This document shows, in pieces, positions 32,753 through 42,156 of a stretch of 64,000 bases of DNA. A program made the translations under genes and the position numbers. Location of the stretch: positions 5,146,001-5,210,000 of the forward strand of contig NC_016631.1 of the NCBI RefSeq assembly GCF_000178955.2, in the 5' to 3' direction. Every line of letters begins with the position of its first letter. Position 1 is the first letter of the stretch. This DNA is from Granulicella mallensis MP5ACTX8 (GTDB taxonomy: Bacteria > Acidobacteriota > Terriglobia > Terriglobales > Acidobacteriaceae). A model generated the notes under the pieces. It did no database searches. It was given only the letters and a program-made list of their open reading frames with translations, and was not told the origin of the DNA.

Positions 32753-35656
32753 GTGCGTCCGAAGAATTACTTTGAGGAACTCTGCGTGCGACGGATTTTG
32801 TGCGGCATCCTTCTTTTCTGCTCCGGTACATTTACTTTGGCTGCGCAGGCTCCTCAACAGGTTGCCGTAGCCAGTCTGGCCGTAAGCTCCAAGACGATGG
32901 GAACTCTCTCGGGCACCGTCGCCGATCCGACCGGCGCCGTCATTCCCGGAGCGGCGATCCATGTGGAGCAGCACAGATCCACGAACTCGAAGATTCCAAA
33001 CGTCGTCTCGGACGCGGTGGGCAACTATAGTATTGCGCTCCCGCCGGGCACCTATGACATTACGGTAGTGGCTGACGGCTTTACACCGTTTCGTTCGGCG
33101 GTCACGATCTCCCGTGCGGGCTCGGTCACCCATCTGAATGCCGAGTTGGTGATCGCCACCGAGTCTGAACAGGTCAGCGTGTTCGCTAACCAAAACTCCA
33201 CCAGCGCCGACGGCAACAAGAGCGCGATGGTATTTGGAGAGGCGGAACTCGCCACGATGTCGGACGACGATGCCACCTTCCAGGAGCAGATCGAAGCGAT
33301 GGCCGGATCCAATCCATCACTCCCTGGCTCGGTATATGTGGACGGATTCTCCGGCGGCGCGATTCCGCCCAAAGATTCCATTCGTGAGATCCGCATCAAC
33401 CAAAACCCTTACTCCGCGCAGTACGGCGAGATCGGTTTTGGCCGCGTGGAGGTCTTTACCAAGCCGGGAAGCGACAAAATTCACGGCCAGGTCATGGCCT
33501 TTTCGACCGACAATGCGTTCAATACCCGGAACCCCATCACCGGCACCCAGCCACCCTATTACACGTTGACTCTGCGCGGCAACGTGAGTGGCCCTATCGG
33601 GAAGAAGACATCGTTTTTCGTCGATGGCGTCTATAACAAGCAGCAGAACAACTCGGTCATTAATGCAGCCGCTACGCCTACCAGCGACTCCCCCTTTGTG
33701 ACCGCCATCGCCAGCCCTACGGTCAATGGCGACATCACGATCCGTTTGGATCGGCAGGTGACGGCCAACAATATCTTGACCGGCCGTTATGAGGTCAATC
33801 ATGTGGCGCTGACCAACGGCCTGACGGCTCCGTTTACAAACTTCAACGCCCCGGCGCCGGTTGCCGTGCAGCAGACCCTGCAGACCCAGGCCTTCAATAG
33901 TTCGGCCACCACGCAGACCTTACAGCTTTCCGACACGCAGAATATCGGCAAGAACAAGATTCTCGAGACCCGTTTTCAATACATCCGGGCACGCAACGGC
34001 CAGACCCCGGTCTCCACCGATCCCACGCTGGTGGTTCAGGGCTACTTCAACGGCGGCGGCAGTGCCGCGCAGTCTTCCCGGGACAGCACAGACCGCACCG
34101 AGTTTCAGGAGTACTTCTCCATGCAGCACGGTGCGCACTTCATCCGTCTGGGCGGCCGCTATCGGACCATTCGCGACGCCAACTACAGCAACGCCGGCTA
34201 TAACGGGCAGTACACCTACACGCCGGGCACCAATAACACGATCACCGCACTGGATAACTTCCATAGCGGGACGCTGAGCCAGTTCAACATCACGACCGGC
34301 ACTCCCTCCGCCGTGGTCTTTACGGGAGACCTTGGGATCTACGCCGAGGACGAGTGGAAGATACGCAAGAATGTCACGCTCAACTACGGCTTCCGCGCGG
34401 AGAGCCAGTCCGCTATTCCGGACCACTTCGATCCAGCGCCGCGCGTGGGCGTGGCCTGGGCTATCGGACAAACCGACAAGAAACCACCGATTGTTACGCT
34501 GCGATCGGGGTTTGGGCTGTTTTACGACCGCTTCCAGTACAGCAATATCCTTACGGCCATTCGCCAGCAAACCGGCACCCTGCAGCAATCGTATGTGTTC
34601 AACAATCCGCCGTCGGCCTGCATCACGGACCCGGTGCCGTCGTGCGCGGGAGGGGCGGCACAGCAACCGACGCTCTACAGGATCGATCCCCATCTTCGTT
34701 CGGAGTACGATGTCATCGACGGGATCAGCGCGGACCGCGATATCGGAAAGATTGGCTCCGTATCCCTCAACTACCTGCACATCCAGAGCGACCGCCAATG
34801 GATCTCGCGGAACATCAATGCACCACTTCCAGGCACATTTATCTATGGGCAGCCGGATAGCGGCGTTCGTCCGCTCGGTGGAACACAGAACATCTACCAG
34901 TTTTCATCCAATGGTTCTACCGTTAACAATCTAGTGTTCGGCAATGCACAGCTACATCCCACCAAGAAGATCAATATCTTTGCATTTACCGGATACTTCA
35001 AAAGGAACAGCGACACGGGTGGGGCGACAAGCTTTCCGACGAACCAGTACCATCTTGCCGCCGATTACGGCCGGGCCGCTTCGCCTACCTTCCAGGTATT
35101 CGTCGGCGGGAACTTCAATCTTCCGTTTGGTGTCGACCTCGGTGTGTTGGCAGCCTACTTTAACCGCCAGCCCTTCAATATCACCACCGGCACAGACCTC
35201 AACGGGGACAGCCAATTCAACGACCGTCCCAGCTTCGCTACCGCCGCCAGTCCGGCAGCTTCCGTCTACAAAACGGCCTTTGGCACCTTCAATGCCAATC
35301 CTCAGCCTGGGGAGACCATCATTCCTATCAACTACGGCAAAGGCCCCCGCTTCGTCTATACCGGATTGCGCCTGGATAAAAGCTTTCACTTCGGCAAGGC
35401 ACCTGCCGCACCTCCCGCGCCGCCGGCCAAACCTGGACCTGACGGCAAGCTCCCGCCGCCACCACCGCCTCCCCCCAAGCCTTATGCCCTTAAATTCCGC
35501 GCCGAAGCGGATAACGTGCTCAATCACACCAACTACGGACCGCCAGTGGGCACCCTGGGGCCGCAGTTCGGCGAAAGCCTCTCCCTGAACAATGCCTTCG
35601 GTGGCAGCCCGAATGCCAATCGCCTTATCTACTTCGCTACCATCTTCACTTTCTAA
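32753..35656 (+). CDS. Oar-like TonB-dependent receptor with carboxypeptidase-regulatory domain
   Basis: A 967-residue outer-membrane protein. GTG 32753 is the start offered by the frame; GGAGG lies 13 bases upstream, so the exact start is uncertain. After the signal peptide comes a CarboxypepD-reg/Cna-B-like domain (GTLSGTVADPTGAVIPGAAI). A short plug-like region contains the YSAQYGEIGFGRVEVFTKPGS pattern, and a beta-barrel region ends in a terminal phenylalanine. The barrel carries an unusual run of prolines (APAAPPAPPAKPGPDGK then eight prolines) about 55-85 residues before the end. Such receptors import or bind large ligands using TonB energy. The ligand is unknown; the divergent multicopper oxidase hints at a metal or phenolic theme. 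Confidence 0.85.
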   Translation: MRPKNYFEELCVRRILCGILLFCSGTFTLAAQAPQQVAVASLAVSSKTMGTLSGTVADPTGAVIPGAAIHVEQHRSTNSKIPNVVSDAVGNYSIALPPGTYDITVVADGFTPFRSAVTISRAGSVTHLNAELVIATESEQVSVFANQNSTSADGNKSAMVFGEAELATMSDDDATFQEQIEAMAGSNPSLPGSVYVDGFSGGAIPPKDSIREIRINQNPYSAQYGEIGFGRVEVFTKPGSDKIHGQVMAFSTDNAFNTRNPITGTQPPYYTLTLRGNVSGPIGKKTSFFVDGVYNKQQNNSVINAAATPTSDSPFVTAIASPTVNGDITIRLDRQVTANNILTGRYEVNHVALTNGLTAPFTNFNAPAPVAVQQTLQTQAFNSSATTQTLQLSDTQNIGKNKILETRFQYIRARNGQTPVSTDPTLVVQGYFNGGGSAAQSSRDSTDRTEFQEYFSMQHGAHFIRLGGRYRTIRDANYSNAGYNGQYTYTPGTNNTITALDNFHSGTLSQFNITTGTPSAVVFTGDLGIYAEDEWKIRKNVTLNYGFRAESQSAIPDHFDPAPRVGVAWAIGQTDKKPPIVTLRSGFGLFYDRFQYSNILTAIRQQTGTLQQSYVFNNPPSACITDPVPSCAGGAAQQPTLYRIDPHLRSEYDVIDGISADRDIGKIGSVSLNYLHIQSDRQWISRNINAPLPGTFIYGQPDSGVRPLGGTQNIYQFSSNGSTVNNLVFGNAQLHPTKKINIFAFTGYFKRNSDTGGATSFPTNQYHLAADYGRAASPTFQVFVGGNFNLPFGVDLGVLAAYFNRQPFNITTGTDLNGDSQFNDRPSFATAASPAASVYKTAFGTFNANPQPGETIIPINYGKGPRFVYTGLRLDKSFHFGKAPAAPPAPPAKPGPDGKLPPPPPPPPKPYALKFRAEADNVLNHTNYGPPVGTLGPQFGESLSLNNAFGGSPNANRLIYFATIFTF

Positions 35657-35711
35657 CGGCGTAAGCGAAGCTGAATCGCTTTGGAAGGTATCGCCCGGTC
35701 CTGATCACCAC

Positions 35712-36138
35712 TAGGGAGTGTCATCAAACTATTTTGGGAGCGAAGTTGAGCTATGCAAGCAGTTTGATGAGACACGAGTCGGAAGGGCAGGGTTTCAACC
35801 CTGCCGCACAGGCCGGGGCCAAAGTGTCTTTCCACTCTGCCGAAGGCTGAAGCGGAGGCGCAGCCGGAGCGACTGAATTGCTTTCCTTGATTGCGGCAAA
35901 ACGGGTGGCGACATCCTCGAATGTGTTCCCGGTGGTTCTTGTGTGGTCTGGGTCGCACGAAGGAAGGCAATTTAGTCGTTGCGCCCTGCGGGCTTCACTT
36001 CGGCCTTCGGCAGAATGGAAAGGGCCTCTAAACGCTGCTTTTCGGCACGGTTGAAACCGTGCCCTTCCGATCTGTGTCTCAACAAACTGACTGCACCGTT
36101 CGAGCATCCTCCAAGTGCAGTTTGATGACACGCCCCTA
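35712..36138. repeat. MITE-like long palindrome, family B, copy 2
   Basis: A 427-base element with terminal inverted repeats: TAGGGAGTGTCATCAAACT at the left end and AGTTTGATGACACGCCCCTA at the right end. A second inner inverted pair (CAGTTTGATGAGACACGAGTCGG with its complement at 36067-36090) continues into the GGAAGGGCAGGGTTTCAACCCTGCC stem. The core contains CTGCCGAAGGCTGA and GACTGAATTGCTTTCC with inverted partners, as in copy 1 at 5210-5515. It has no coding capacity for a transposase. The remainder of the 820-base gap, 36139-36476, has no gene and holds a probable promoter. Confidence 0.8.
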
Positions 36139-36321
36139 GCAGGGCTGGACGACGGCGAAAGTTGTCCCAGAGCCTTCGCAGCTCCTCTCCCTGCCCTTTC
36201 TGCCCTTCCCGCTCGAAATCCCAACCTTCGCCTCTTCTACGCGTTAGGCACTTCATTTATGATTCTTTTTGGATAAAAATGATTGTAATTACATCTTTAT
36301 GTCATAATTTTGCAACTTTGG

Positions 36322-36351
36322 TTGACATTTGTACTCCCAAATTTCTATCCT
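36322..36351 (+). promoter_or_regulatory. Possible sigma-70 promoter of the TonB receptor at 36477
   Basis: A perfect TTGACA at 36322-36327 and TATCCT at 36346-36351 are 18 bases apart, in an AT-rich stretch about 125 bases before the receptor start. The -10 is imperfect. Confidence 0.4.
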
Positions 36352-36476
36352 CAGCCACTAAGATGGGTTCGGCCAGCTACCTGATAGAGCTCCCCGAAAG
36401 AACCCGCTACATCACCTTTTGCTCTCCCCTGCATGGGAAGAGCTCCCCGTTTGCCAGTACCAAGTGAGGATTTTGC

Positions 36477-39400
36477 ATGAAGAAGAAGTTGTTCCAATAT
36501 TTGGCCGGATGCGTCCTGGCTTTGCTCGTTGGCCTGCCCGCCGCCTTCGCCCAGACTGTGACAGGATCGATCAGCGGCACCGTGTTCGATCCGAGCGGCG
36601 CTGCCGTACCCGGAGCCAGTGTGACCGCCATCAACGCTGGCACAGGAGTCCGCACCCCTACCACCAGCAACGCCGACGGAGTGTACGCGATCCGCTTCCT
36701 CCCCATCGGCCCCTACACCCTCGAAGTCCAGGCCAAAGGCTTCGCAAAGTTCAGCATTCCGCAGTTCACCCTCGAGATCAATCAGAACGCCAAGTTGGAC
36801 GCCCATGTAAACCTGGGCACCAGCACCTCGGTTGAAGTGCAGGAGGATGTTGCCCCCATCCTCGATACCACGGATGCGACGCTCGGACTTTCGCTCGACG
36901 CAACCGCGATCAATACCATCCCGCTCAACGGACGCAACTTCTCCTCACTCACACTCTTCCAGCCTGGCGCGGTGAGCACCGCACCGACCGGGCTGACCGG
37001 CAACAACGCCATCCAGCGCAACGCCTTCAATAGCGGCGTGGTGACGATCAACGGCAATCGCGCCCAGGACAATACCTACACGCTCGACGGCATCAGCATC
37101 GACGAGACCCAGAACAACCTGATCGGCTACAACCCCTCGCCCGACGCCCTGCAGGAGGTTCGGGTCATCTCCGCGAACGCCCCTGCCCAGTATGGCAACG
37201 TAAACGGCGGCGACATCGTCTCCGTGCTCAAGAGCGGCACCAACCAGTTCCACGGCAGCCTGTATGACTACGTTGAGGACCAGAACTTCACGGCGAACAC
37301 CTGGAGCAACAACTTCCAGGGCGTCGCGAAGACTGCCTATACGCAGAACCTCTTCGGCGCGACCCTGGGCGGCCCCATTCTCAAGGACAAGCTCTTCTTC
37401 TTTATCGACTACACGGGAACCCGGAACCATGGCGGAGGCCCTGGCGCGGCCAGCGTGCTCTCAGCTGCAGAGCGCCAAGGTAACTTCTCGGCGGCCGCAC
37501 TGAAGTACCAGATTGTAGACCCGCAGAATGGCTACAAGCCCTTTCCGGGAGGTATCGTCCCGATCACCAATCCGGTCGTGCAATATCTGATCAACAACCC
37601 ACAGTTCTATCCACTGCCGAACCATACTCCAACCGACGGACTGGATCAGAATAACTTTATCGGCCCCATGAGTGACTTCGTTACCAACGATCAGGGCGAC
37701 GTCAAGATACAGTACAACCTGCGGGCGGCGGACCAGATCACCGCCTTCTACTCACAAGGTGTCGCTACCGGTGGAAGCGTCGCCCCATTGCCTATCACCT
37801 TTCCCATTGCTAACTCTTATCCTGACAAAATAGGCGGCGTCACCTGGACGCATACCTTCTCTCCGAACATTGTGAACGAAGCGCGGTTCGGCTTCACTCG
37901 TATCCGGTGGGACTCGAATATTCCTACGGACTCGACCGGCGCCTTCGGCCTGCAGGGAGACCATGTGGTCGGCATTCCGACACCGGCCCCGCAGCAGTTT
38001 GTCGGGTTTACGTTTCAAAGCACCAGCGAGATTACCAGTGTCGGCGATCCTGCTGCGCCACAGCAGTTGCGTGACAACACCTTCAGCCTCCACGATGACC
38101 TGACCATTCAGCGCGGCCGCCACCTCTTCACCGTCGGAGCGCAGCTACTGCGCTACCAACAGAACTTCACGCAGTTCGGCGGCGGCGGCCAGTTGGGAAC
38201 CTACAACTTCACCGGCCAGAATACCGCTCCGGTGAATGCGGCCCTCCTCTATTCTCCTGCGGACTGGGTCACCGATCGTGCCAATGGCCAGTCCATCAGC
38301 CTCTCCAATGGCTTCTTTGGCGAGCGGCAGGTTCGCCTCGCGGGTTATGTCCAGGACGACTGGAAGATTACCGATAAGCTGACCCTGAATCTCGGGATAC
38401 GGTACGAGTACGACTCCCCCTTCACCGAAGTACACGACCGGATCGCGAACGTGATCCTGAGCGGTCCTCAGCAGGGCCTCGTCGAGTACGCAGGCAGTGT
38501 GCCCGCAGGCGCTCCGGCGGGTTCCTTCACCTGCAGCAACGCCGCTTGCTACCAGCCGACGTATACCGAATTTCAGCCACGAATCGGCTTTGCCTATCAG
38601 GTGAATCCCCGGATCGTCTTTCGCGGCGGCTATGGCACCACCAGCTTCCTCGAAGGCAGCAGCAGCCTGGCGGCCAATGCTCCCTTCACTACGGCTTTCT
38701 CGATCAACTCTACCGCTCCTGTAAGCCAGACCAATCCAGGCAACTTCTTTGCCGAGACCAATGGGTTCCAGGTAGGCGCGCCGGGCCAGATGAACAACGC
38801 AAGCTATACGGCCTATAACCAGAACTACCGCCAGGCCTACGTTCAGGAGTTCAACTTTAACAACGAGATTCAACTGAACAACAGCACCTCCATTCAGTTC
38901 GGATACGTCGGTGAACTTAGCCAACGGCTGATCGACTATCGCAACGGCAACCAGCTCACCCCGACACAGGCAGCCTCACTGACTGCTCTGGGCCTTAATA
39001 GCGGATCGCCCGCCGCCTCTATCCCCGTTGCAGACCGGGCTCCCCTCTTCAACCTCGTTGGAGAGAATGGCACGGTCGAGACGTTCGATACCGAGGGCGT
39101 TGCTAGTTACAACGCGTTGCAGATCACGATGCGTCATCGGGTCAGCAAGGGCTTTCAAGCGACCATCAACTACACCTGGGCAAAGTCTCTGACGGACACC
39201 AACGGAAACTTCGGCGCGGCAGATTCGTCGGGTCCCAATGCCATCCAAGACGGTTACAACATCCATGGCGATTACGGTCCGTCTGAACTGGATGTCCGGC
39301 ATAACCTCGCTGCCAACGGCTCCTACAAAATTCCCTTCGGAAGAGGAGAGATTTTCGGCTCCCACACCAACAGGGCGCTCGATTTGGTCGCCGGCGGATG

Positions 39401-39878
39401 GACTCTCTCGTCGACGGCAATCGCCTTCTCCGGCCTTCCTGTTACGATCACCGCGAACGACAACAGCAATACCGGCAACTACAACAACAACAGCTCTCGA
39501 GCGAACCAGTATCGTCCGCTGAAGATCGTCAACCGCAGCGTTGCACATTGGTTCGGCACCGACCCATCCGCAACACCCTGCGAAACCACCGACAACGGCA
39601 TCTGTGCCTACGGAGCAGCGGCACCTAACACCTTCGGTACAGCTCATGTCGGCACGGAGCGGGCTCCAGGCTTCGAGCAGATCGACAGCTCACTCTTCAA
39701 GGACTTCCACATCACCTCGGCCCAGGCGATCAGCTTTCGCGTGGATGCTTTCAACATCTTCAACTTTGTCAGCTACGATAACCCCTCCAACAGTGTGAGC
39801 AACGCTAACTTCGGCCAGATCACCAGCAGCAAGAACGGGCCGCGTACGGTACAGTTCGCACTGCACTACGCGTTCTAG
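36477..39878 (+). CDS. Oar-like TonB-dependent receptor
   Basis: A 1133-residue outer-membrane protein. ATG 36477 follows GTGAGGA at fair spacing. The signal peptide is MKKKLFQYLAGCVLALLVGL ending AFAQ. A CarboxypepD-reg domain begins GSISGTVFDPSGAAVPGASV. The plug contains NTIPLNGRNFSSLTLFQPGA and VNGGDIVSVLKSGTNQFHGS. A long beta-barrel follows and ends FALHYAF, with a C-terminal aromatic as expected for BAM-dependent assembly. Genes of this type are highly expanded in Terriglobia; most have unknown ligands. It stands alone between repeat elements, followed by a terminator-like repeat. Confidence 0.9.
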   Translation: MKKKLFQYLAGCVLALLVGLPAAFAQTVTGSISGTVFDPSGAAVPGASVTAINAGTGVRTPTTSNADGVYAIRFLPIGPYTLEVQAKGFAKFSIPQFTLEINQNAKLDAHVNLGTSTSVEVQEDVAPILDTTDATLGLSLDATAINTIPLNGRNFSSLTLFQPGAVSTAPTGLTGNNAIQRNAFNSGVVTINGNRAQDNTYTLDGISIDETQNNLIGYNPSPDALQEVRVISANAPAQYGNVNGGDIVSVLKSGTNQFHGSLYDYVEDQNFTANTWSNNFQGVAKTAYTQNLFGATLGGPILKDKLFFFIDYTGTRNHGGGPGAASVLSAAERQGNFSAAALKYQIVDPQNGYKPFPGGIVPITNPVVQYLINNPQFYPLPNHTPTDGLDQNNFIGPMSDFVTNDQGDVKIQYNLRAADQITAFYSQGVATGGSVAPLPITFPIANSYPDKIGGVTWTHTFSPNIVNEARFGFTRIRWDSNIPTDSTGAFGLQGDHVVGIPTPAPQQFVGFTFQSTSEITSVGDPAAPQQLRDNTFSLHDDLTIQRGRHLFTVGAQLLRYQQNFTQFGGGGQLGTYNFTGQNTAPVNAALLYSPADWVTDRANGQSISLSNGFFGERQVRLAGYVQDDWKITDKLTLNLGIRYEYDSPFTEVHDRIANVILSGPQQGLVEYAGSVPAGAPAGSFTCSNAACYQPTYTEFQPRIGFAYQVNPRIVFRGGYGTTSFLEGSSSLAANAPFTTAFSINSTAPVSQTNPGNFFAETNGFQVGAPGQMNNASYTAYNQNYRQAYVQEFNFNNEIQLNNSTSIQFGYVGELSQRLIDYRNGNQLTPTQAASLTALGLNSGSPAASIPVADRAPLFNLVGENGTVETFDTEGVASYNALQITMRHRVSKGFQATINYTWAKSLTDTNGNFGAADSSGPNAIQDGYNIHGDYGPSELDVRHNLAANGSYKIPFGRGEIFGSHTNRALDLVAGGWTLSSTAIAFSGLPVTITANDNSNTGNYNNNSSRANQYRPLKIVNRSVAHWFGTDPSATPCETTDNGICAYGAAAPNTFGTAHVGTERAPGFEQIDSSLFKDFHITSAQAISFRVDAFNIFNFVSYDNPSNSVSNANFGQITSSKNGPRTVQFALHYAF

Positions 39879-39880
39879 CT

Positions 39881-39942
39881 GTTTCGAATCTTTACAAAGA
39901 ACGACGCACAAACGCCCGCAAGTCGCGGGCGTTTGTGCGTTT
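39881..39942 (+). repeat. Dispersed terminator-like repeat C, copy 4 (diverged)
   Basis: GTTTCGAATCTTTACAAAG is followed by the hairpin GCACAAACGCCCGC / GCGGGCGTTTGTGC. Two compensating stem changes relative to copies 1-3 (AAAAG/CTTTT to AAACG/CGTTT) keep the pairing. The downstream tail of the other copies is absent. It starts three bases after the receptor stop and probably acts as its terminator. Confidence 0.8.
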
Positions 39943-40053
39943 GGGTGGTTCTGCGACAGGGTTTTAGGACTTTGGAGGCCTTGAATCCAGGGCCTTCTAA
40001 TTTAGTCTCAAAACTTACCCTTTGCGGGATATCACGGTAGACAGATGCACGTG

Positions 40054-40407
40054 CTAGCTAGCTTGTCCCGCTCGTATCTCGTCTGGGTAATAGAACGCCT
40101 GTATCGCCTTAATCTGTCCGTCTACGATGTGAATTCGGTCGCAAACGTGATCCACTCCGTTGACTGTCTCCATATCAAAGACGGTCGCAACATAATCTCC
40201 TTCGACGATATGCTGCTTTAACTGAATACCCTTAACCATAGGGAGAATATGGGTGAGAAATCCAAATACCGTTGGCCGCCCCGTCAACTTTGGCATGCGA
40301 GGGCCTTCAAATATTACGTCTTCGGCAAAGGGCACCTTTGACAAGTCTTTTGTTAAAAAACAATCCAAATAAGCTTCAACCGCAGCGACCTTCTGTTCTC
40401 TCGACAT
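40054..40407 (-). CDS. SnoaL-like/NTF2-fold protein
   Basis: A 117-residue protein. ATG 40407 follows GGGGAGA; the frame extends eleven codons further without a ribosome site. The sequence has the NTF2-like pattern: an N-terminal helix KVAAVEAYLDCFLTKDL, a FAEDVIFEGP strand with a buried acidic residue, and a final DRIHIVDGQIKAIQAFYYP strand pair. Such domains are small ligand-binding or isomerase-like folds, often of unknown substrate. The domain call is reasonable; the role is unknown. Confidence 0.7.
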   Translation of the reverse strand: MSREQKVAAVEAYLDCFLTKDLSKVPFAEDVIFEGPRMPKLTGRPTVFGFLTHILPMVKGIQLKQHIVEGDYVATVFDMETVNGVDHVCDRIHIVDGQIKAIQAFYYPDEIRAGQAS

Positions 40408-40629
40408 GGATTCTCCCCGTTCACACATGATCTCAGACACGATAACTTAGAACCAATCATCCGGGTTTTCGGACAAGTAATCGTATTGACGCGTGTCCCG
40501 AGACTTACCCTTTTCGGGACGTTACAGTTTTGGGTTTGAGCCGCCAGTTTCCATCCTCACCAAGCTCTATGGATCGTTGCGTGTACAACTTTCGACTTGA
40601 CGACCAGCCTGCAGCCTAGGGATAGGGCA

Positions 40630-41157
40630 CTAGGTAGTGCCTGACGAATCGACGATCTTTTTCAGGTCTGTCCATCCAAGAGCGACCTCACAAAGCGAGG
40701 CACCGCCAATCTCAATCTGCTTGCTCTCCAACCGTTGCGCACCGGCCTTCTCGTAGAAGTGAACCGCTGGATTTTGTTCAAGCACCCACACAAGCATGTT
40801 GGTGAAGTCTTTCGCCAGCAATGACGCGGCGAGTACGCCGACTAGCTCTCGACCGATCCCCTTTCCCTGCGCCGCCTGGAGCAGGTAGATCGCATACATC
40901 TCAGCCTGATAGTCGCCCAACGCCTCACGAAGAGGCCCCCCGCTGGCGAAACCCACGACGACTCCCTCGACCTCGGCGACATAAACAGAGATATCGCGCT
41001 GAAGCCATTCCTGCCATAAGGGGATGCGTTCGACCTCGTTCAAAGAGGCGAGGTACTCTGCGGGTACAAGTCCGGCATAGGTTGTAAGCCAGCTTTGTAC
41101 ATGCACGTGCGCTATCGCCGCCGCATCTTTTACTTCGGCATTCCTGACTAAAGCCAT
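40630..41157 (-). CDS. GNAT-family N-acetyltransferase
   Basis: A 175-residue acetyltransferase that uses acetyl-CoA. ATG 41157 (MALVRNAEV) follows GAGGTGTG; nineteen further upstream codons have no support. The acetyl-CoA loop is QAAQGKGIGRELV (Q-x-x-G-x-G pattern). NPAVHFYEKAGAQRL is the usual motif B end. The N-terminal VRNAEVKDAAAIAHVHVQSW is typical of the RimI-like branch. The substrate is unknown. It is divergent from the hydrolase gene at 41220, with about 60 bases between them. Confidence 0.85.
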   Translation of the reverse strand: MALVRNAEVKDAAAIAHVHVQSWLTTYAGLVPAEYLASLNEVERIPLWQEWLQRDISVYVAEVEGVVVGFASGGPLREALGDYQAEMYAIYLLQAAQGKGIGRELVGVLAASLLAKDFTNMLVWVLEQNPAVHFYEKAGAQRLESKQIEIGGASLCEVALGWTDLKKIVDSSGTT

Positions 41158-41219
41158 ACACACCTCTATCTGATATTTCTTGTGTGCGGTAGAGTTTAGC
41201 CTAGAATTGGTCATTCCCT

Positions 41220-42047
41220 ATGAGTTGGCTGATGGAAGCTCACGATGATGAACTCACGAAATTCGAGGCGAGCGGCGCCGCTCCGCTTCCGGCGACGGAC
41301 GAGCTGGGTTCTATCGACAACAACGGCGCCCGGATTTGGTACAGCGCTTACGGTATCGGCTCACCTGTAGTCCTGTTGCATGGCGGCCTGGGACACAGTG
41401 GCAATTGGGGATATCAAGTTCCCGCTCTGATCGCGAACGGCTATCGTGTCCTTGTGATCGACAGCCGAGGCCACGGCCGCAGCACTCGCGATGAACAGCC
41501 ATACTCCTATGAATTAATGGCCTCCGACGTTCTGGCGGTGATGAACGAATTGCATTTGGATCAGGCCGTCCTGGTGGGTTGGAGTGACGGCGCGTGCACT
41601 GCGCTAATCCTTGCGGCGAACGATCCTGCACGCGTTGCAGGGGTCTTCTTTTTCGCCTGCAACATGGACCCGACCGGTGTTAAGCAATTTGAACCCACGT
41701 CGGCACTGGACCGCTGCTTCGCGCGCCACACCGCAGACTACAAACAGCTTTCAGCGACACCGGAACAGTTCCAACAGTTTGTGGAAGATGTCAGCCTGAT
41801 GCAGCGGACACAACCGAATTACTCCGCGCAGGATCTTGCGAAGATCCATGTGCCCGTCAGGATCGTGCAAAGCGAGAGCGACGAATTCATCCGACGCGAG
41901 CATGCAGAGTACCTGGCCCGCACCATTCCGGATGCGTCCTTCCTCCTTCTCCATGGAGTGAGCCACTTCGCTCCGTTGCAGCGTCCGGAGGAGTTCAATG
42001 CGGCGATGCTTGCCTTCATAGACGAAATCTATAGCCGCAAACTGTGA
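41220..42047 (+). CDS. Cytosolic alpha/beta-hydrolase
   Basis: A 275-residue protein without a signal peptide. VVLLHGGLGHSGNW gives the oxyanion hole, GWSDGACTAL the nucleophile elbow, ESDEFI the acid position and GVSHFAP the catalytic histidine. The DSRGHGRSTRDEQPYSYELMASD segment is typical of the 3-oxoadipate enol-lactonase/haloperoxidase branch, though no pathway neighbours support a specific reaction. The ribosome site before ATG 41220 is weak; ATG 41232 is an equal alternative. Confidence 0.82.
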   Translation: MSWLMEAHDDELTKFEASGAAPLPATDELGSIDNNGARIWYSAYGIGSPVVLLHGGLGHSGNWGYQVPALIANGYRVLVIDSRGHGRSTRDEQPYSYELMASDVLAVMNELHLDQAVLVGWSDGACTALILAANDPARVAGVFFFACNMDPTGVKQFEPTSALDRCFARHTADYKQLSATPEQFQQFVEDVSLMQRTQPNYSAQDLAKIHVPVRIVQSESDEFIRREHAEYLARTIPDASFLLLHGVSHFAPLQRPEEFNAAMLAFIDEIYSRKL

Positions 42048-42156
42048 GAACGGTTCTCGATACGAGACCGAGGCAATCGCTTTTGTGATCGCAAGACCAT
42101 AGGGCTGGAGACTGGCACGGCATCCGCTGACTATCTCCAGCTTTACGTCGCTACGT

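Noticed and set aside
33052..35527. Long minus-strand frames within the TonB receptor gene
   Set aside because: They lie wholly opposite a strongly supported receptor gene and match no motif.
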